Source of the DNA: Nocardia cyriacigeorgica GUH-2
GTDB taxonomy: Bacteria > Actinomycetota > Actinomycetes > Mycobacteriales > Mycobacteriaceae
Reading direction: 5' to 3'
Assembly: GCF_000284035.1 (NCBI RefSeq)
Contig: NC_016887.1
Location: forward strand, 3,286,001-3,350,000
DNA: 64,000 bases
Notes under the pieces: model-generated
The model's input: only the letters and a program-made list of their open reading frames with translations
The model's database searches: none
What the model was told of the DNA's origin: nothing
Translations under genes and position numbers: made by a program
Shown here: positions 27,247-38,000 of the stretch, piece by piece
Numbering within the stretch: position 1 is the first letter of the stretch
How the letters are laid out: every line of letters begins with the position of its first letter

Positions 27247-27960
27247 CTACATCGCCGCGATGATCATGTCGATAGTCGCCTGCGCAGACTCCGAACCCAC
27301 GGTGGTTGCGAACGCCCCACCGAAGAGGTCGGCCGCTCGGCGCAGCGCGCGCCAGCGACTGCGCACTACTTGCGGGTCAGGGTTTTCCTCGCCGATCGCC
27401 TGGTCGAGATCGTCCACTGCTCGTTCGGCATCTGCACGATCGTCTTCCTCGTCGATTTCTCTGATTGCGGCGCGCAGCTGCTCAAACAGGGTCGCCAGAT
27501 CCTGGCTAACGCCCTCGACGTGCTGCGATTGTGACGACCCTGCACCTTGCCCAATTACGCCCGAGTTTGACCCCACATTCACGTGATACTGGTCGTTCGA
27601 ACCGTGCACGTTAACCTGCACGGCAGAGTCGACTTGGGCACGTGAGGGCAAGCCGTCAAACGGAATACCTCTCGTCATATCTGCCACCATCTCCACCAAT
27701 GTTGTTCGAATCTTGCCTAACATCCCCGCGACAGCAGCGGCTGAGACCAGGCAGTACGCCTCCTCCACGCGGGTCAAAGGAAGACCCCGTATCGCCTGGA
27801 CGCCCAGCAGGAGACCCTCGTGGAACCAGCGCAGTGATTCAGCTGAACCGGCAAGCCTCTCCAACTCGTCTACGGACTGCTGAAACGGTACAGCCACGAA
27901 CGCCTCGCGCACCTCCGCGGGTAGCTGCTCGAAACCGATTGGGATACCGGTTTGACGCAA
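27247..27960 (-). CDS. AbiTii-related protein, N-terminus cut by IS256
   Basis: A 237-residue frame sharing with the gene downstream the block RTTLVEMVADMTRGIP, LPSRAQVDSAVQVNVHGS and YHVNVGSNSGVIGQG. It lacks the N-terminal AbiTii signature (LLR..LA..LG....WA..ELNGY). It begins 4 bp from the inverted repeat of the IS256-family element, so the insertion has almost certainly removed its start. The C-terminal 90 residues (LFEQLRAAIREIDEEDDRADAER) form an extra acidic coiled-coil-like tail that the other copy lacks. Probably non-functional or expressed as a fragment. Confidence 0.65.
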   Translation of the reverse strand: MRQTGIPIGFEQLPAEVREAFVAVPFQQSVDELERLAGSAESLRWFHEGLLLGVQAIRGLPLTRVEEAYCLVSAAAVAGMLGKIRTTLVEMVADMTRGIPFDGLPSRAQVDSAVQVNVHGSNDQYHVNVGSNSGVIGQGAGSSQSQHVEGVSQDLATLFEQLRAAIREIDEEDDRADAERAVDDLDQAIGEENPDPQVVRSRWRALRRAADLFGGAFATTVGSESAQATIDMIIAAM

Positions 27961-27963
27961 GCG

Positions 27964-29345
27964 GGTGTGTCCAGTTAACGGCTGATCTTGGTTGTCGATG
28001 ACTTCAGCTGGTGGGGGTCATGCGGCCTTCGAAGGCGATCTGGAAGGCGTTCAGCGGGGCCTTCCAGCGCATGGTCCATCGTTTTCGGCCCTTGCCGGTC
28101 GGATCGAGACTCATCAATGCCATGTAGACGCACTTCAGCGCGGCGGTCTCGTTCGGGAAATGTCCTCGGGCGCGGACGGCTTTGCGGATGCGGGCGTTGA
28201 CCGACTCGATCGCGTTCGTCGAGCAGATGACCTTGCGGATCTCGACGTCGAAGGCCAGGAACGGCACGAATTCGGCCCACGCATCGGACCAGAGCTTCAC
28301 GATCGCGGGATACTTGCCGCCCCAAGCCTCGGAGAACTCGAGGAACCGCTCGCTGGCCGCGTCCTCGGTCGCTGCGGTGTAGACCGGTTTCAACGCTTTG
28401 GCGATCTTGTCCCAGTCCTGACGGCTGGCGTAGCGGAAACTATTGCGCAGCAGGTGAATGATGCAGGTTTGCACGACGGTCTTCGGCCAGACCGCCTCCA
28501 CTGCCTCTGGTAGCCCTTTGAGGCCGTCACAGACGAGCATCAGCACGTCGGCCACGCCGCGGTTCTTCAGCTCGGTGAACACGTGCAGCCAGTACTTGGC
28601 GCCTTCACCGCCGTCGCCGGCCCAGATTCCGAGGATGTCGCGATGTCCCTCGACGGTGACCGCCATCGCCACATAGATGGGCCGGTTCGCGACCTGGCCG
28701 TCGCGGATCTTCACATTGATAGCGTCCACGAACACGACGGGATACACCGGGTCCAGCGGCCGGTTCTGCCATTCGGCCATCCCCTCGATCACCTTGTCGG
28801 TGATGACCGAGATCGTCTGCCGCGACACCTCGGCACCGTAGACCTCGGCCAGGTGCGCGCTGATCTCACCGTGGGTCAGGCCCTTGGCCGACAACGACAA
28901 CACCATCTCGTCCACCCCCGACAACCGGCGCTGCCGTTTGCGCACGATCTGCGGCTCGAACGTGCCGGCAGTATCACGCGGCACCTTCACCCGCACAGGC
29001 CCGATGTCGGTGGTCACCGTCTTCGACCTCGTCCCGTTACGGCTGTTACCGCTGCTACGGCCGGCGGGATCGTGCTTGTCGTAGCCGAGATGGTCGGTGA
29101 CCTCGCCCTCGAGCGCGGACTCGAGCACCCGCTTGGTCAGCTGCTGCAGCAGCCCGCCCTCACCGGTCAATTGCAGGCCGTCGGTGCGAGCCCGATCGAC
29201 CAGCATCGCGATCAACTGCTCATCCGAAACCCCCGCCGCACCAGACGCGCCGACCTGCCCGGTCACGGCCTCTTCCTCGGCTGCGGTGTCACTCACTTGG
29301 CTTCTCTCCCTTGATCATTGAGATCCGCCGTTAATTAGACACTCC
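27964..29345. mobile_element. IS256-family insertion sequence
   Basis: Terminal inverted repeats of about 25 bp bound it: GGTGTGTCCAGTTAACGGC at the left and GGAGTGTCTAATTAACGGC (reverse complement) at the right, then T/GGATCT. They enclose one transposase gene. I find no 8-bp target duplication at the flanks, and both flanking genes are truncated at the ends. This suggests an adjacent deletion or recombination between two copies. Confidence 0.85.
28004..29296 (-). CDS. IS256-family (mutator-type) transposase
   Basis: A 430-residue DDE transposase of full family length. The catalytic triad is visible as Asp in VVFVDAINVKI, Asp in LMLVCDGLKGLPEAV and Glu in STNAIESVNARIRKA. The C-x2-H motif of the group appears as QTCIIHLLRNS. 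The N-terminal LTKRVLESALEGEVTDHLGY and the GNSRNGTRSKTV block are standard. It appears intact and potentially active. Confidence 0.95.
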   Translation of the reverse strand: MSDTAAEEEAVTGQVGASGAAGVSDEQLIAMLVDRARTDGLQLTGEGGLLQQLTKRVLESALEGEVTDHLGYDKHDPAGRSSGNSRNGTRSKTVTTDIGPVRVKVPRDTAGTFEPQIVRKRQRRLSGVDEMVLSLSAKGLTHGEISAHLAEVYGAEVSRQTISVITDKVIEGMAEWQNRPLDPVYPVVFVDAINVKIRDGQVANRPIYVAMAVTVEGHRDILGIWAGDGGEGAKYWLHVFTELKNRGVADVLMLVCDGLKGLPEAVEAVWPKTVVQTCIIHLLRNSFRYASRQDWDKIAKALKPVYTAATEDAASERFLEFSEAWGGKYPAIVKLWSDAWAEFVPFLAFDVEIRKVICSTNAIESVNARIRKAVRARGHFPNETAALKCVYMALMSLDPTGKGRKRWTMRWKAPLNAFQIAFEGRMTPTS

Positions 29346-29363
29346 CCCCTGACCTCAACACTG

Positions 29364-29834
29364 GTGACCCATCGAGAATCGGTCACCAGCACCGAATTCC
29401 TCGCCATCACCAACCGCCTGACCGACCTCCTCGCCGAATCCCTTCACGAAGAACACGCCCCGGCCGCCACCCGTCTAGACCGCCTCGCTCGCGAAGCACG
29501 CAACTACATCACCAACAACGCCGGCCACTACTGGCTCACCCCCGACGCCGTCGCCCAGCACCTCGGCTGTTCCAAGCGCACCCTCGAGCGAGCATTGCAC
29601 GCTGCAGGCACAACACCCGCAAGACTCATCCGCGACACCCGCCTCGACCACGCCCACCAACTCCTGACCGACAACCGCAACCGCCAAACGATCCACGAAA
29701 TCGCCACCACGAGCGGCTTCCCCTCCATAGCCGCATTCAACAAGGCATTCCGCCTCCGCTACCGCGTGCCACCCAGCCACATACGGGACCTTGAGCGGAG
29801 CAGCGCCACCAATCGAACCAACCGACCCGACTGA
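29364..29834 (+). pseudogene. AraC-family regulator, N-terminal domain lost at IS junction
   Basis: Only the C-terminal AraC DNA-binding domain remains: LTPDAVAQHLGCSKRTLERAL is the first helix-turn-helix and IHEIATTSGFPSIAAFNKAF the second. The frame begins within 20 bp of the IS256 right end with a GTG, and the normal ~170-residue sensor domain is missing. It is therefore a 5'-truncated copy created by insertion or deletion. A free DNA-binding domain might still be made. Confidence 0.75.
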
Positions 29835-29984
29835 CCGTTCGTCCGACACTCAGCTCAGACGCAGTTCGCACGCGCAGCGGATCGTTGGCTCCGAATCCAG
29901 GAAAATGTCAGTGAGCCTCGGACCAGACAACGCGATGCGACACAGCTCACCTCCTACCACGCCGGGCTCCAAGGCCTCGCCGAC

Positions 29985-30560
29985 ATTCTCAGGCTGAAGG
30001 TGGCGATACGCCATCGGCCTGCGCCTGCATGGCGATGGCCGATAGTGGTGGGCCACCATATCGTGCATCCGGCGCGCCAGAGCCACCTGTTCCTGATGGC
30101 GGATCTCGGGCTGTTGTCGATGCCAAGATCCCCGTGGTAGCCGAACGCCGCCACGAGGAAGACAATCAGCAGCAGGACGGAGCCGCCAACAACTCGGCCC
30201 GGCCCGCGGACAGCCATACGTCGCCAGCGCGACGACGAATGTCATGGGACACCATCTCACCACGATCTTCCGCCCCGAGACCACCGCACGAGTGAGTAGA
30301 GCAGGTTCAAGACGGCGACCGTCGAGTAGAGGCCGAGGTCCCCAAACGTCCGCAGTCAGGTCGAGTGCCGAGAGCACCCCGGCCACGCTCCACCCCGCCT
30401 GCATCAGCGCCACGGCGAGCACGACACCCAGCGGTCGCCAGGCCAAGCGCGCCCGAACGACTCCCTCGATGGCGCAGACGGCTGCGAGTCTCTTTATCAC
30501 TGCGGAGAAATCGCGATTGAACCTACGTTCCCGGCACCGGAGAGACTGACCGCGACAGCC
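29985..30560 (-). pseudogene. Decayed sensor histidine kinase
   Basis: Two minus-strand frames carry pieces of an actinobacterial NarL-type histidine kinase. One has membrane-like segments (PLGVVLAVALMQAGWSVAGVL) and the phosphoacceptor region ALARRMHDMVAHH. A shifted frame supplies another membrane helix (VGGSVLLLIVFLVAAFGY). The ATP-binding domain is absent. The frame switches and missing domains show it is a remnant. Confidence 0.6.
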
Positions 30561-30667
30561 GTAAGGGAAATTTCGCCCGCAATCGGCCGAGCCTTTGTGG
30601 GATCGGCACACCCTGGACATATGCTTCGAACTGCCTGTTCCTATCTCCTGTGTCGAGCGAGGTACGA

Positions 30668-32554
30668 ATGACCATCCCAGAGGACGAGCGATGGCTCAGC
30701 GAGCTTGTCGCGATTCTGAACAGGCAGGTTGTCGTCTACACCGATGTGGTGCCGATCCCGCACGCCGCCATGGAACTGCTGGCATGGCTGCAGGACCCAC
30801 GCGACTTCCGACCGATCCAGCACCGCGATTGGCAATCGGCGATTCGAGACTATCAGGAGAGCTTCCGCCTCACTGGCCCCCGACTGGAAAGGTTGTTGCA
30901 GAATGAGCACCGTACCCTCGAATCTCACCTGAACAGTCTGTTCACGGAGATAAACGGCCGGCACGAACTCGATGAAAATGCGCGCGTCGCGGCAGCGGCA
31001 GCGGCCAACACACTTCTCGCGGCGACGGTCTCCGACCCAGCGCTGATCGCAGCCTGGAAGGATATGGTCCGGGAGACTCAGAGCACCGCCAGGCACACCG
31101 ACTGCCTGGAGTCCCGCAGGCAATGTTGGTCGGCGATCATCGAGCTGCGCTGCCAGGACACGGATGAAATCGTCCGTCGGTGCGCCGAGATTCTGAACGG
31201 CAGCGGATCGGTGCCCGAACATCTCCTCAATCTCCTCACGCCGGACCAAATGCGCGACCTCGCGGTTGATGAATCCGGACCACTCCGCTCATTCCAAAAA
31301 CTGGCCCTGTGTGAAGCCGTACTCACCGCCCCGACTCCGACCGGTGACTGCGTGGTGTGGCTGCGTTTCGACAATGCCCACATAAAGCAGATGGAGATCG
31401 CGCACGGCAACATCAACCTCTATGCCGCGCAACTCCTGGGTCCGCTCGTCGGACATGTCGATTCCAGTCCTGCCTTGAAATTCAGGCCACCCGAACTCGC
31501 TACACCCATACGAAACCCTCGCACGGGCGAGGAAATCCGGTGGGACGAGGATCCCGGAATCATCTACGTCCGCGTATCATTGGACGCTATCCCGCTGCAT
31601 CTGGCGGTGCCACAAGCCAGAGCCATCGCCGCCACACTGGTCCAAGTCACCGACCCGCTTCCCGGCACCTGGCATATGCACCACAGCGAAACCGTCTACA
31701 TGGACGGGAAACTACGACGCGGCGGGATCTGGCCACAAACAAGTGCAACTGACCGACAGGCTCGTCGCCACATCGACGACATCGGCCACCGTCTCGAGGA
31801 TGTCGGCGCCATGACCACAATCACGGACATCGCGACCATCGACCAGGTGGAGGTCGCGCTGAGTTTGCGTTCGGCACTGAACAGCGCATGGGATACCGGG
31901 CCAGTCGAGTTGGTTATGGGGGCAGTCCGAGCGCTCGAACACGTGACCGCGTGGGCGGGTGGTCACGACTGGATGACATTTCTGAGCAAACGATTCCGCA
32001 ACGCCATCTCCCACGCTCAATTGGTCGAATTCGTCAACACCGTTGTGGACGCGGCTGCGGCGAACACTCCTTCCGATGAACCGTTCGCAGAGCCGCCCGA
32101 GGAGTTACGGCGATTGACGAACGAACTGCACGAATGGAACGGCGAGGCAGACCAGCTGATTCCTCTTGCGGCAATCGGTCACGCGGCGGAGCTCCGCGAT
32201 ATCTTCGCCAACCATTGGCTGCACCGCAGCCTAGCCGAGGTAGCGGGTGCATTCGAGTCCGGCACCGCGCTAAACGCGAAACTGGAAGCAATCGACCGGC
32301 GGTTCAACCGCCACCTGGATCGCCTCCGCCGCGTACGAAATTCCGCTATCCACGGCGGCCCGATCACAACCGGCGTCTGCGAAACAATCGCCAGTTTCGC
32401 TTTCCACCTCAGCCGGTACTGCCTCGAGCAGGTTTTGCTCGCGAACCTCACCGGAGTCGATATTCGTGACCACATCGAACGGTTTTCCGACGACCAAGCA
32501 TCTCGCCGAAAAATCGCAACTACGCAGCAATCCTACGAGCGACTATTCACCTAG
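30668..32554 (+). CDS. Large orphan protein with two Rx4H (HEPN-like) motifs
   Basis: A 628-residue, mostly alpha-helical cytosolic protein. The ATG at 30668 follows GAGG; a GTG 18 bp upstream is an alternative. The C-terminal region from about 530 has helices and RVRNSAIHGG (Arg557-x4-His562), the RNase motif of HEPN domains, followed by a helix like that of Apea/Cthe-type HEPNs. A second Rx4H, RNAISH (Arg444-His449), lies in the preceding helical region. The first 300 residues show no domain I know. HEPN proteins are commonly toxins or phage-defence RNases. Its place between AbiTii and type I restriction genes supports a defence role, but the function is inferred. Confidence 0.75.
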   Translation: MTIPEDERWLSELVAILNRQVVVYTDVVPIPHAAMELLAWLQDPRDFRPIQHRDWQSAIRDYQESFRLTGPRLERLLQNEHRTLESHLNSLFTEINGRHELDENARVAAAAAANTLLAATVSDPALIAAWKDMVRETQSTARHTDCLESRRQCWSAIIELRCQDTDEIVRRCAEILNGSGSVPEHLLNLLTPDQMRDLAVDESGPLRSFQKLALCEAVLTAPTPTGDCVVWLRFDNAHIKQMEIAHGNINLYAAQLLGPLVGHVDSSPALKFRPPELATPIRNPRTGEEIRWDEDPGIIYVRVSLDAIPLHLAVPQARAIAATLVQVTDPLPGTWHMHHSETVYMDGKLRRGGIWPQTSATDRQARRHIDDIGHRLEDVGAMTTITDIATIDQVEVALSLRSALNSAWDTGPVELVMGAVRALEHVTAWAGGHDWMTFLSKRFRNAISHAQLVEFVNTVVDAAAANTPSDEPFAEPPEELRRLTNELHEWNGEADQLIPLAAIGHAAELRDIFANHWLHRSLAEVAGAFESGTALNAKLEAIDRRFNRHLDRLRRVRNSAIHGGPITTGVCETIASFAFHLSRYCLEQVLLANLTGVDIRDHIERFSDDQASRRKIATTQQSYERLFT

Positions 32555-32599
32555 CCCTTTCCAGAGCCCGCAGGGCCATTCCGAGAGGGTGGGGCACAC

Positions 32600-32935
32600 T
32601 CCGGGTGTAGATAGAACCGCAACCCGGACGCGATGATCGCGGGCAAGGCATACTCGTCGGCCGCGAACCGGAAGAAATTCCGCTGTCTAGGTATCCGCAC
32701 CGCCATACCCGAATGTGCCGACCAGGTCGCCCACCCCAAGAAACTTGGCTTTCGCAGTGGGACGGCCGTCGGGCCCCGACCGGGACATCTACAAGCAGCG
32801 CAACGTCATCGGATGGGTACTCAACAGAGCCAAACATTACGTGGCGTCGCGACCCGCGTACCGGACGCTCTGCGGAACGGCCCAACGAAGTGGAACCACC
32901 TCGCCAACACTGCCTCCACACAGACGGATCCTTCC
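32600..32935 (+). pseudogene. IS5-family transposase remnant
   Basis: Three frames in order give pieces of an IS5/IS427-type transposase C-terminus: MIAGKAYSSAANRKKF and GIRTAIPECADQ (about 32633-32742), GRPSGPDRDIYKQRNVIG with NRAK (next frame), then RGVATR (back again). The family consensus is ADKAYSSR..R..LR.RGI...IPE.ADQ...GRPP.FD...YK.RNVVER. At least two frameshifts and missing ends make it inactive. Confidence 0.7.
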
Positions 32936-33080
32936 TGACCAGCACCAGGCTCCGAGTAGTCGGCACCCATCCCGCTACAGGCTAGCCTTCAGCGGGCTCC
33001 GGCACGGTTCAAGGAGCCGGAAGCGAGCCTTTCGGCATCTATGCAATCAGGACACAAGCCCTCGCAGGGCATTGCGATAT

Positions 33081-33890
33081 CTACCCGCACCGACACGTTC
33101 CTGTGACCGCGTCCGGGACAACCTCGCACGCCCGGCATCGGTCCTGTTCACTGATCACCACGGTCGATCTTGGCGCAACCTGTTCCCGCACAGACGGCCT
33201 GTCGCGTCGCGTCGAAATCCTCTTAACCGGCTGCTTCGGCGGCTTCGCCTTGCTGCCCATCCTGACAGCGAGGCGCAGGAAGATCGCCTCGATCGCCGCC
33301 CGATCATGAGGCGGGTGACCGGCATCGAGTAGCGCCCGCTGATAGGTGGAAAGACTGGCTGCCGGATTCCGGCGAACGACTTCGGCGACAACAGCTTCGG
33401 CTGAACGTCTCGGTTGGCCTGCTCGATCTGCTCGTCGCTTTAGTTTCGCTTGGGCGATCCGACGTCGTTGCTCGGCGGCCATGCTTTTCGTGACGTACGA
33501 AAGCCCGGCTGCGTGTGCAGCATCTCTACAGGCGACCGCAGGTCCGTCAGGGTTTTTCGCATACCAGGCTCGGGAGAATGCTATCCACCGGTTTTGCTGC
33601 CTTGCCGTCAGGGGTTTCTCCGGCTTGCTACGTCGACCCATCTTGGAACGTTTGCCCGCGCGCGAGGTGGATGTTCTTCCGGAACCGGATTTCTTCCGAG
33701 TCGAGGCTTTCCCACCTCGGCGGTGTTCACTTTCCGGTAAGCGGAGGTCCTGAACGGCGCCGAACTCGAATGGGTCGCGGACCTCGTCGTTGGCGGGATC
33801 GAAGCCCGGGTCGCGATCGTGACGAAACGCCCGGTTCGCATACCAGCCGCCGACTGACACCGCACCCACCTCATCCCAGCAGACCTTCAT
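33081..33890 (-). CDS. Hypothetical basic protein with C-terminal Cys motif
   Basis: A 269-residue, arginine/lysine-rich protein. The first ~80 residues are low-complexity; a more regular core (about 85-220, PLTARQQNRWIAFSRAWYA through QRALLDAGHPPHDRAAIEA) is helical. The C-terminus has CRACEVVPDAVTGTCRCG, a possible zinc-binding motif. The true start could be internal (MGRRSKPEKP). No family recognised; charge and zinc motif suggest nucleic-acid binding. Confidence 0.5.
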   Translation of the reverse strand: MKVCWDEVGAVSVGGWYANRAFRHDRDPGFDPANDEVRDPFEFGAVQDLRLPESEHRRGGKASTRKKSGSGRTSTSRAGKRSKMGRRSKPEKPLTARQQNRWIAFSRAWYAKNPDGPAVACRDAAHAAGLSYVTKSMAAEQRRRIAQAKLKRRADRAGQPRRSAEAVVAEVVRRNPAASLSTYQRALLDAGHPPHDRAAIEAIFLRLAVRMGSKAKPPKQPVKRISTRRDRPSVREQVAPRSTVVISEQDRCRACEVVPDAVTGTCRCG

Positions 33891-34223
33891 CGCCTTGTCC
33901 GCAGCATAACCACGAATCCTGCACCGGACGGCGATTCAGAGAATCAGCAACGCCCCGCCACCGATCTGTCGCCGACGTCGAACACAGGTCGCGCCACCGT
34001 CGCGCCGCTAGGTGGGAGCAAGCCCGCACACCAACGACTCGAGTTGCGCGCATCCGGCCGAGAGAATGCTCCGCCTGGCCTCCGCACTCAGGCTCCTTGG
34101 CCTCGCGCCCAACTCCACTGCGCAACTCCACGACGCAAAAACGTCACTCGCAGAAGAGCCCGGCCCCGCGGTAGTTTCGTGTCCATCTGCAACCAAATGT
34201 GCCGGCGCCGACCATGCGAGAAG
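33891..34223. other. Non-coding stretch
   Basis: About 330 bp between two minus-strand genes. Short frames on both strands look like shadows or decay; nothing recognisable. Confidence 0.4.
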
Positions 34224-34739
34224 CTACGGCATCGCGGCTATCCGCGGCGCGACCAAACGCCCAATGGCCTCACGCCCATCCGCATCGACGTCAGAGCCGA
34301 CAGCAACAAGAAACCCACGCTCGGCATCCACCAGAACGAAAAGATCTGGACTGCAATCGACCGCCTGCATGCCAAGGTCAGCGACTAGGCGAGCGCTGGA
34401 TTCGCACTGTGATGCTTGGCGCTGATCGAATGCCGCACGGCGGTTGTACACCGTCACTTGTACCCAGGTATCGCCATCGTACGAGCAGCCGATCGGACCA
34501 TCAGGGGTCCCGACCTGTGCCGTTGTGATGTTGACTCCCGCAGCTTGCGAGATTTCTTCAGGTGGAGCGATCGAGCACGAATCGCCGGCACGCGAGGACT
34601 CGCTCGTTCCCTCCTGCGAACCCGATGCGGTTCGGTCGTCGCCGGACGAACACGACGGGATCAGAAGAATCGCCCCAGCCGCAGCAAGAACCCATGAGCG
34701 CCGTACTAGTCCATGCGAATGGAGGATTCCCATGGTCAT
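34224..34739 (-). CDS. Putative lipoprotein, DUF3558-like
   Basis: About 171 residues from the ATG at 34739 (a second ATG lies 6 bp later). The N-terminus has RR then a hydrophobic stretch ending LLIPSCSSGD, a lipobox with Cys as the anchored residue. The mature part has four cysteines (DSCSIAPPEE, IGCSYDG, SQCESS, AVDCSP), in the spacing seen in DUF3558-type actinobacterial lipoproteins. It would sit on the outer face of the membrane. Role unknown. Confidence 0.7.
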   Translation of the reverse strand: MTMGILHSHGLVRRSWVLAAAGAILLIPSCSSGDDRTASGSQEGTSESSRAGDSCSIAPPEEISQAAGVNITTAQVGTPDGPIGCSYDGDTWVQVTVYNRRAAFDQRQASQCESSARLVADLGMQAVDCSPDLFVLVDAERGFLVAVGSDVDADGREAIGRLVAPRIAAMP

Positions 34740-35038
34740 ACTGCCATCTCTGATTCGACTGCCAGATTTCGCAACAACCTCAACGCCACCCTTCCTCCGA
34801 TCCACGCTGACGCGATCCCCTGCGGCGACGTCGTTCGGAGTAGACGCACGGACGCTGCACTTGTTGGATCAACTCCGATGGGCTTCACCCGTCCACTGCC
34901 AGATCGTTGATCGCGACCGTACAGCCAACGCCTGCACCCCGGTATCCGCCAAACAACCGACAGCCCAATCTGGCTGCGAGAGACGCCAGCTCACAGACAC
35001 TGCGTCCTTGGTCAAACCGGACACCCCGTTGTCCCTGG

Positions 35039-38000
35039 TCAGGCGGTCGCCACCACCGAATCGTTGATCGACCTGATGACGCCCACTAGCCGCTTCGTCT
35101 GATCGGGTGCGAACAGCTGTGTCGGCCCGTGCGGCGCCGCATCGGTGAACGGCGGCTCGAACAACAGCTTCGGGTCCATCTCGCCGTGCCGCGTGAGATG
35201 ACCGATGATCAGGTTGACGAAGTCGATTTGGCTGGCTGTCGCGGTGCGTTCGCCGAGGAACTCCGCGAACGCTTCCTGCACGGCGTGCTGATCGAGGCCG
35301 ACGAGGGAGCGGATGAAACGGCCCAGTCCGTGTGCGTTGTCGATGGCGCGCGCCATATCGTCGGGCTCGCCGGCGCCGCTGCGGGCCAGCAACTCCTCGA
35401 GAGATTCCAGGTCGGCCGCCGTCAGCGGTTTGCCTGAGCGCAGCTTCTGTAGCGCCAGGTTGTCGGGCTGGCGGCGTAGATAGTCGCGCACTTTCGCGGT
35501 GTACCGCTCGACATCGGTACCGGACCGCATCTCGGGCATGTCGCGTTCGACGATATCGCCGAGGGTGTCGGTGAAGTCTGTGTAGACGATCACGCGCTTC
35601 TTCTTGTCGAGCAGCCCGACAATCGACCGAAGCTCGCGCCGAGCGTGTTCGAGCATCTCGACGGTGACGTCCTCCCACCACTCATCGCCGGCAACCTCCC
35701 GCAACAGTTCCTCTTTGGCCTTGACCTTCGGGATGGCAAGTGCGGTCTCGAGCAGTCCGTCCGCGACGCCGCGGATCGTGTCCGCGTGGCGGGGCAGGAT
35801 GCTGTCGGAGACGACGACATCGAGCTGGCCGCGCAGGATGGCGAGGTCGAACCGTTTCGCCATCTCGTCGGTATCGCGGACGGTGGTGGGCAGGTCGGCG
35901 AGGTTCTCGACAATCTCGGCAGAGCGCTGTTCGGTGACCGAGTCCCAGACGGCGCGGTCGGCGTACGTCTCCACCTGACGGCGCCGCGTGCGCACGATGA
36001 AGTTGTCCAGTCGCATGCCCGCCACCTGCTCATGCAGCAGATCAGCGGTAGCCCGGCGCAACGCCTCCGATGCCCCCGACCTTTCGAGCGCGGCGAGGAG
36101 TTCAGTTCGTGTGGTGAACAGCCGCTGTGACAGCGACGGCGCGAGCGCTCCTTCGGAGGCATCGGGGTGCTGGTCGAAGTAATCGAAGTTGCCGCACACG
36201 TCGAAGACGAAGAAATCGGTCTTGTCCTGGCCGGGCCCGTAGAGATCGGGGCGCAGCCGCGTTCCGCGGCCGACCATCTGCCAGAACTTCGACTTCGATC
36301 GCACCGGCTTGAAGAATACGAGGTTGACGACCTCGGGGACGTCGATGCCGGTGTCGAGCATATCGACCGAGATGGCGATGTGCGGTTCCTGGTCGGGCTG
36401 GGAGAACTTGTCGATGAGGTCCTGGCTGTAGGTGATCGCGTGGGTGATGACGCGTGCGAACGACCCTTTGAACTCCGGATAGTTCACGTCGAATCGGTCG
36501 GCGATGAACCGGGCGTGGAGTTCGTTCTTCGCGAAGATGATGGTTTTGCCGAGCCGGTCGCCGCCGGCGACGCGATGCCCGTGGGTCATCAGGGTTTTCA
36601 GTACCTTGTCGACGGTGTCGATATTGAACAGCCACTTGTTGACGGCCTCGGCTTCGACAACGTCGGGGATCTCGTCGTCGGCGACATCGTCACCCCAGTC
36701 GATGGCCTCGTAGCGCTTCTTCTCCTCATCGGTGAGATCGGCGTAACGGATGCCCGCCAGCGGAAATGTCAGCGGCACGGGTACCGCGCGGGGCGGGACG
36801 AGATATTTGTCGGCGATGGCCTGGTCGAGCGAATAGTTGTGTGTCGGCACACCGGTTTCGAGGTGGAACAGCTGGTAGGTGTTGTAGTCCACCTCGTCCT
36901 TGGGGGTCGCGGTGAGCCCGAGCAGCAACGAGTCGAAGTACCGGAAGATGTGCCGGTACTTCTGGTACACCGAACGGTGCGCCTCGTCGATCACGATGAG
37001 GTCGAAGTAGCCGGGACCGAATTTCTTTGTATTGCCGTCCTTTTCGTCGATAAGACCCATCATCGTCGGATACGTGCAGACATACACTCGGCCCTCGGTG
37101 TTCTTGTCGGTCAACAGGTTCACCGGCGAAGAATCGGGCAGGTGCGTCTTGAACGCGCCGACCGCCTGCTTCACGAGGGCCTTACGGTCGGCGAGGAACA
37201 GCACGCGCTTCACCCAGTTGGCGCGCATCAGCATGTCGGCGAGCGCGACGACGGTGCGGGTCTTGCCGGACCCGGTGGCCATGACCAGCAATGCGGCTCG
37301 CTGGTTCTCGATCTCGAACCGCTCGGTGACAGCCCGGATCGCTTCCTCCTGGTACGGCCGACCGGCGATCTCCTGCGGGACGGGCATTTCGCTGAGAGGT
37401 TTCATCGACGTCCGCCGGGCAACGAGGAGTTCGAGCTCGTCGCGGGTGTGGAAACCGGCGACCTCCCGCGGCGGGTAGCGCAGATCATCCCAGAAGTGGT
37501 GTTCGAATCCGTTGCTGTAGTAGATGACCGGCCGCCTCCCGAACTTCTGTTCGAGGCAGTCAGCGTACAGTTTCGCCTGCTGTTGACCGGCGATCGGATC
37601 GACGGACGTCCGCTTAGCCTCGACGACCGCCAGCGGCAGACCATCCGTGCCCCACAGCACGTAATCGACGAATCCGTTCTTGCCGTCCGGCATTTCGGCG
37701 ACGGGAAACTCGCGGTCACGCTTCTGGTCAAGTGGCCACCCGGCTTCGTGGAGTATGTCATCGATCAGATCGCGCCGTGTCTGCGCCTCACCATAGTCAT
37801 GCGTGTCGGGGGTTGCGGCGCTCAATTGTTGCGCAGCCTGGATCTGGGCACGCAGCTCCCCGATCAGCTGCTCGTAGCTGGCCTTCTCGAGTTCCGCCGT
37901 CTCGGCGGCCTCGTCGCGGGCCTTCAGCTGCACGATCAGATCTTGTTTCTCCGCCTCGGACTGCTCGAGCAGTGCGTCCTTGGCAGCCAGCTCCGCTTCC

